This document shows, one piece after another, positions 5,796 to 7,136 of a DNA stretch of 7,136 nt. The notes below the pieces were generated by a model, which searched no databases, was not told the origin of the DNA, and worked only from the letters and a program-made list of their open reading frames with translations. A program made the position numbers and the translations under genes. Position 1 is the first letter of the stretch. Every line of letters begins with the position of its first letter. This DNA is from Angelakisella sp. GTDB lineage: Bacteria; Bacillota; Clostridia; Oscillospirales; Ruminococcaceae. The stretch spans positions 1-7,136 of the forward strand of contig JAAWGY010000115.1 in assembly GCA_022795575.1 (NCBI GenBank). The letters are read 5' to 3'.

Positions 5796-6535
5796 ATCAC
5801 AAACCCTCCGTTCACCCCAATCACCTGTCCGGTGACAAAGGAGGCCCCATCCCCTGCCAGCCAGAGGATGGCCCGGGCCGCCTCCTCCGGGGTGCCGATG
5901 GTCCCCAGCGGCGTCTCCTCCCGGAGGGCGTCCAGCGTCTCCCCGTCCAGGGCGGCGTTCATCTCGGTGGCGATGACGCCGGGGGCCACGCAGTTGACCC
6001 GGATACCGCTGGGGCCCAGCTCCTTGGCCAGCGCCTTGGTAAAGCCGATTACCGCCGCCTTTGCCGCCGAGTAGTGGACCTCGCAGGAGGCCCCCGCCTG
6101 CCCCCACATAGAGGACACGTTGATGATATTCCCGCTGTGGCGGCGAATCATCCCCGGCACCACCGCCCGGCAGCAGGCGTACAGGCCCTTGGCATTCACC
6201 GCAAACATCCGGTCCCACTCCGCCTCGGTGATCTCGGTAAAGAGCCGTTGCTGGGCGATGCCGGCGTTGTTGACCAAAAGGTCGATCTGCCCCCACCGCT
6301 CCACCACCGCCTGCACCTGGGCCTCCATCTCCGCCACCGAGGAGACGTCCCCGCAAAAGGGAACCGCCTCCCGGCCCTCCCGGCGCAGCCGGTCACACAA
6401 AGCCTGGGCCCGGTCCGGGTGGCGATGGCAGCCCACCGCCACCCGCCAGCCCTCCCGGGCCAGCAGCAGGGCGGCAGCGGCCCCAATGCCCCGGCTCCCG
6501 CCAGTGACGATTGCTGTTTTGTTGGCAGTGTCCAT
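5792..6535 (-). CDS. SDR family oxidoreductase (FabG-like, possibly YmfI-type)
   Basis: A 247-residue classical short-chain dehydrogenase/reductase, the usual length. Seen: dinucleotide loop TGGSRGIG (11-18), GDV (62-64), NNAG (89-92), and the catalytic tetrad Asn114, Ser142, Tyr155 and Lys159, then a PG motif (185-186) and the C-terminal VNGGFVI typical of FabG-like members. It should reduce a carbonyl with NAD(P)H in the cytosol. The SSMWGQAGASCEVHYSAAKA stretch (141-160) recalls clostridial proteins annotated as elongation factor P 5-aminopentanone reductase (YmfI), which finishes the modification of EF-P. That is from memory and tentative. 3-oxoacyl-ACP reductase is the alternative, but no fatty-acid synthesis gene is near. 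GGGAGGG (6542-6548) lies 6 nt before the ATG. It is second in the operon, 15 nt after the membrane-protein gene. Confidence 0.92.
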   Translation of the reverse strand: MDTANKTAIVTGGSRGIGAAAALLLAREGWRVAVGCHRHPDRAQALCDRLRREGREAVPFCGDVSSVAEMEAQVQAVVERWGQIDLLVNNAGIAQQRLFTEITEAEWDRMFAVNAKGLYACCRAVVPGMIRRHSGNIINVSSMWGQAGASCEVHYSAAKAAVIGFTKALAKELGPSGIRVNCVAPGVIATEMNAALDGETLDALREETPLGTIGTPEEAARAILWLAGDGASFVTGQVIGVNGGFVI

Positions 6536-6550
6536 CCTTCACCCTCCCTT

Positions 6551-6910
6551 TTAGAGCTTTTTCAGCCAGACCACCAGCCAGACGAGGACACACAGGAATG
6601 TGATGACGCACATCCCCACAAAGACGGCGTGGGCGTCCCGGGAGACTAAGACAGTGACCGACTCGGGGTCTACGCCGGTTTCGGCCACCAGGTTCATCCT
6701 GGCGGCCTGGGGGAGGTACCACATCAGCTTCCAGCTCAACCAGGTGAGGGCGGCGCTGACCGCTGTCAGGATATACATCACCTGAAAGGCCGGGGTAAAA
6801 AAGCGGGGGCGGCGGGCGTGGAAGCGGGCCAGCCGGCGGCGGAGGACACGGAGGAGGGCGGCCGCTTTTTTGAGGGGTTCTCCGGAGCGGCGGCGGGGAG
6901 GCTGGGGCAT
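6551..6910 (-). CDS. Small two-TM membrane protein, function unknown
   Basis: A 119-residue protein I do not recognise. The first 38 residues are very basic (13 Arg plus 2 Lys), with a likely amphipathic helix at about 11-30. Two hydrophobic segments follow, about 42-66 (Trp/Tyr-rich, ending KLMWYL) and 94-116 (ending WLVVWL), joined by a short acidic loop, and the protein closes with KKL. The positive-inside rule puts both ends in the cytoplasm and the loop outside. AAAGGAGG (6921-6928) lies 10 nt before the ATG. It is first in the operon, just after the candidate promoter, and leads the SDR gene by 15 nt, so it is expressed with the repair and ACT/PFL genes. The Arg-rich N-terminus might bind lipid head groups or nucleic acid; that is only a guess. 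Confidence 0.8.
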   Translation of the reverse strand: MPQPPRRRSGEPLKKAAALLRVLRRRLARFHARRPRFFTPAFQVMYILTAVSAALTWLSWKLMWYLPQAARMNLVAETGVDPESVTVLVSRDAHAVFVGMCVITFLCVLVWLVVWLKKL

Positions 6911-6946
6911 AGGGGGTGGCCCTCCTTTGACTGCTAAGATAGACCT

Positions 6947-6975
6947 ATTTTACCACATGGCCGGGGAAAACTCCA
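6947..6975 (-). promoter_or_regulatory. Candidate extended -10 promoter of the five-gene operon
   Basis: On the minus strand TAAAAT (6947-6952) is preceded by TGG, giving the extended TGn -10 form (6947-6955). At 17 bases the -35 position reads TGGAGT (6970-6975), a weak match, which the TGn motif may compensate. Transcription would start near 6940, about 30 bases before the ATG at 6910. This fits a short leader with the ribosome site at 6921-6928. Confidence 0.5.
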
Positions 6976-7056
6976 GCGGGGGGTGAAAAATAGGAGGTTT
7001 AACGCAGGCTTTTGGGGGCGGGGATGGGTGGGGCGGGGGGCTTTTAGGCCGGTGGT

Positions 7057-7108
7057 CCCAAAATGCGCCCGCCTCCAGCGCCTACGGCGCGCGGCGGGCT
7101 GTTTTGGG
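7057..7108. repeat. Three-tier nested palindrome
   Basis: Outer arms cccaaaa (7057-7063) and ttttggg (7102-7108), middle arms gcccgcc (7067-7073) and ggcgggc (7093-7099), and inner arms gcgcc (7078-7082) and ggcgc (7086-7090) around a 3-base tip all pair perfectly. That gives 19 base pairs in 52 bases. There is no adjacent T tract of six, so it is not a standard terminator. It resembles a REP-like or other dispersed palindromic element, or a 3' end structure of a gene beyond the window. Confidence 0.6.
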
Positions 7109-7136
7109 GAGAAAGCGGCTACTCCTAACCCCGGCC

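Larger units (their letters stand above)
6911..7136. other. Intergenic region upstream of the operon
   Basis: These 226 bases contain the operon's ribosome site, a candidate promoter and a strong nested palindrome. The stretch about 6980-7056 is G-rich with no gene I can support. A plus-strand AGGAGG near 6993 has no start codon in range, so it does not mark a gene. Confidence 0.6.

Noticed and set aside
5468..6649. Plus-strand open frame of 393 codons across endonuclease V and the SDR
   Set aside because: It spans the antisense of two recognised genes plus their junction and has shadow-like Pro/Arg-rich composition.
1..7136. CRISPR array, transposase, integrase or toxin-antitoxin module
   Set aside because: No regularly spaced repeats and no protein with recognisable motifs of these systems is present; the repeats found are few and irregularly placed.

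Overview
The window looks like chromosomal DNA of a high-GC, low-G+C-phylum (Firmicutes) gut anaerobe of the Oscillospiraceae type (Flavonifractor, Lawsonibacter and similar). This is inferred from strong AGGAGG ribosome sites, GC-rich genes with sigma-A-like promoters, the clostridial style of the short-chain dehydrogenase, and the paired UPF0237/UPF0210 genes. No reference could be consulted, so the genus is a guess. All the genes recognised in the window appear intact. There is no rRNA, tRNA, CRISPR array, transposase or integrase gene.

Layout. (1) 1-163: non-coding, holding a small hairpin and copy A of a dispersed repeat, downstream of a minus-strand gene. (2) 164-1474 (-): patatin-like phospholipase. 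(3) 1475-2025: a 551-base intergenic region, AT-rich in its first part. It holds a partial repeat (copy C), an inverted repeat over a promoter, two promoters that face each other (one per flanking gene), and a possible structured RNA leader. (4) 2026-3180 (+): secreted protein whose N-terminal half is AT-rich and whose C-terminal half is about 70% GC, followed by a strong intrinsic terminator at 3230-3261. (5) 3181-3388: convergent intergenic region with repeat copy B, which starts exactly at the stop codon of the next gene. (6) 6910 down to 3389 (-): a tight five-gene operon: two-TM membrane protein, FabG/YmfI-like SDR, endonuclease V, ACT-domain protein (UPF0237), and PFL-family protein (UPF0210). 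Gaps are 15, -4, 16 and 12 nt, so co-transcription and partial translational coupling are likely. A candidate extended -10 promoter lies at 6947-6975. (7) 6911-7136: non-coding, with a three-tier nested palindrome at 7057-7108.

How the genes work together. The ACT and PFL proteins are a widely conserved neighbour pair of unknown role, probably a small ligand-binding regulator plus a PFL-fold partner. Endonuclease V repairs deaminated adenine (hypoxanthine) in DNA, and the SDR is a carbonyl reductase, possibly the EF-P-modifying YmfI type. Their co-transcription may be housekeeping clustering rather than one pathway. The phospholipase and the secreted protein are separate units.

The least explained material is non-coding: a modular repeat family found beside the phospholipase, the secreted-protein gene and the operon end. 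Its modules bracket the mosaic secreted-protein gene, so that gene may be an exchangeable cassette.
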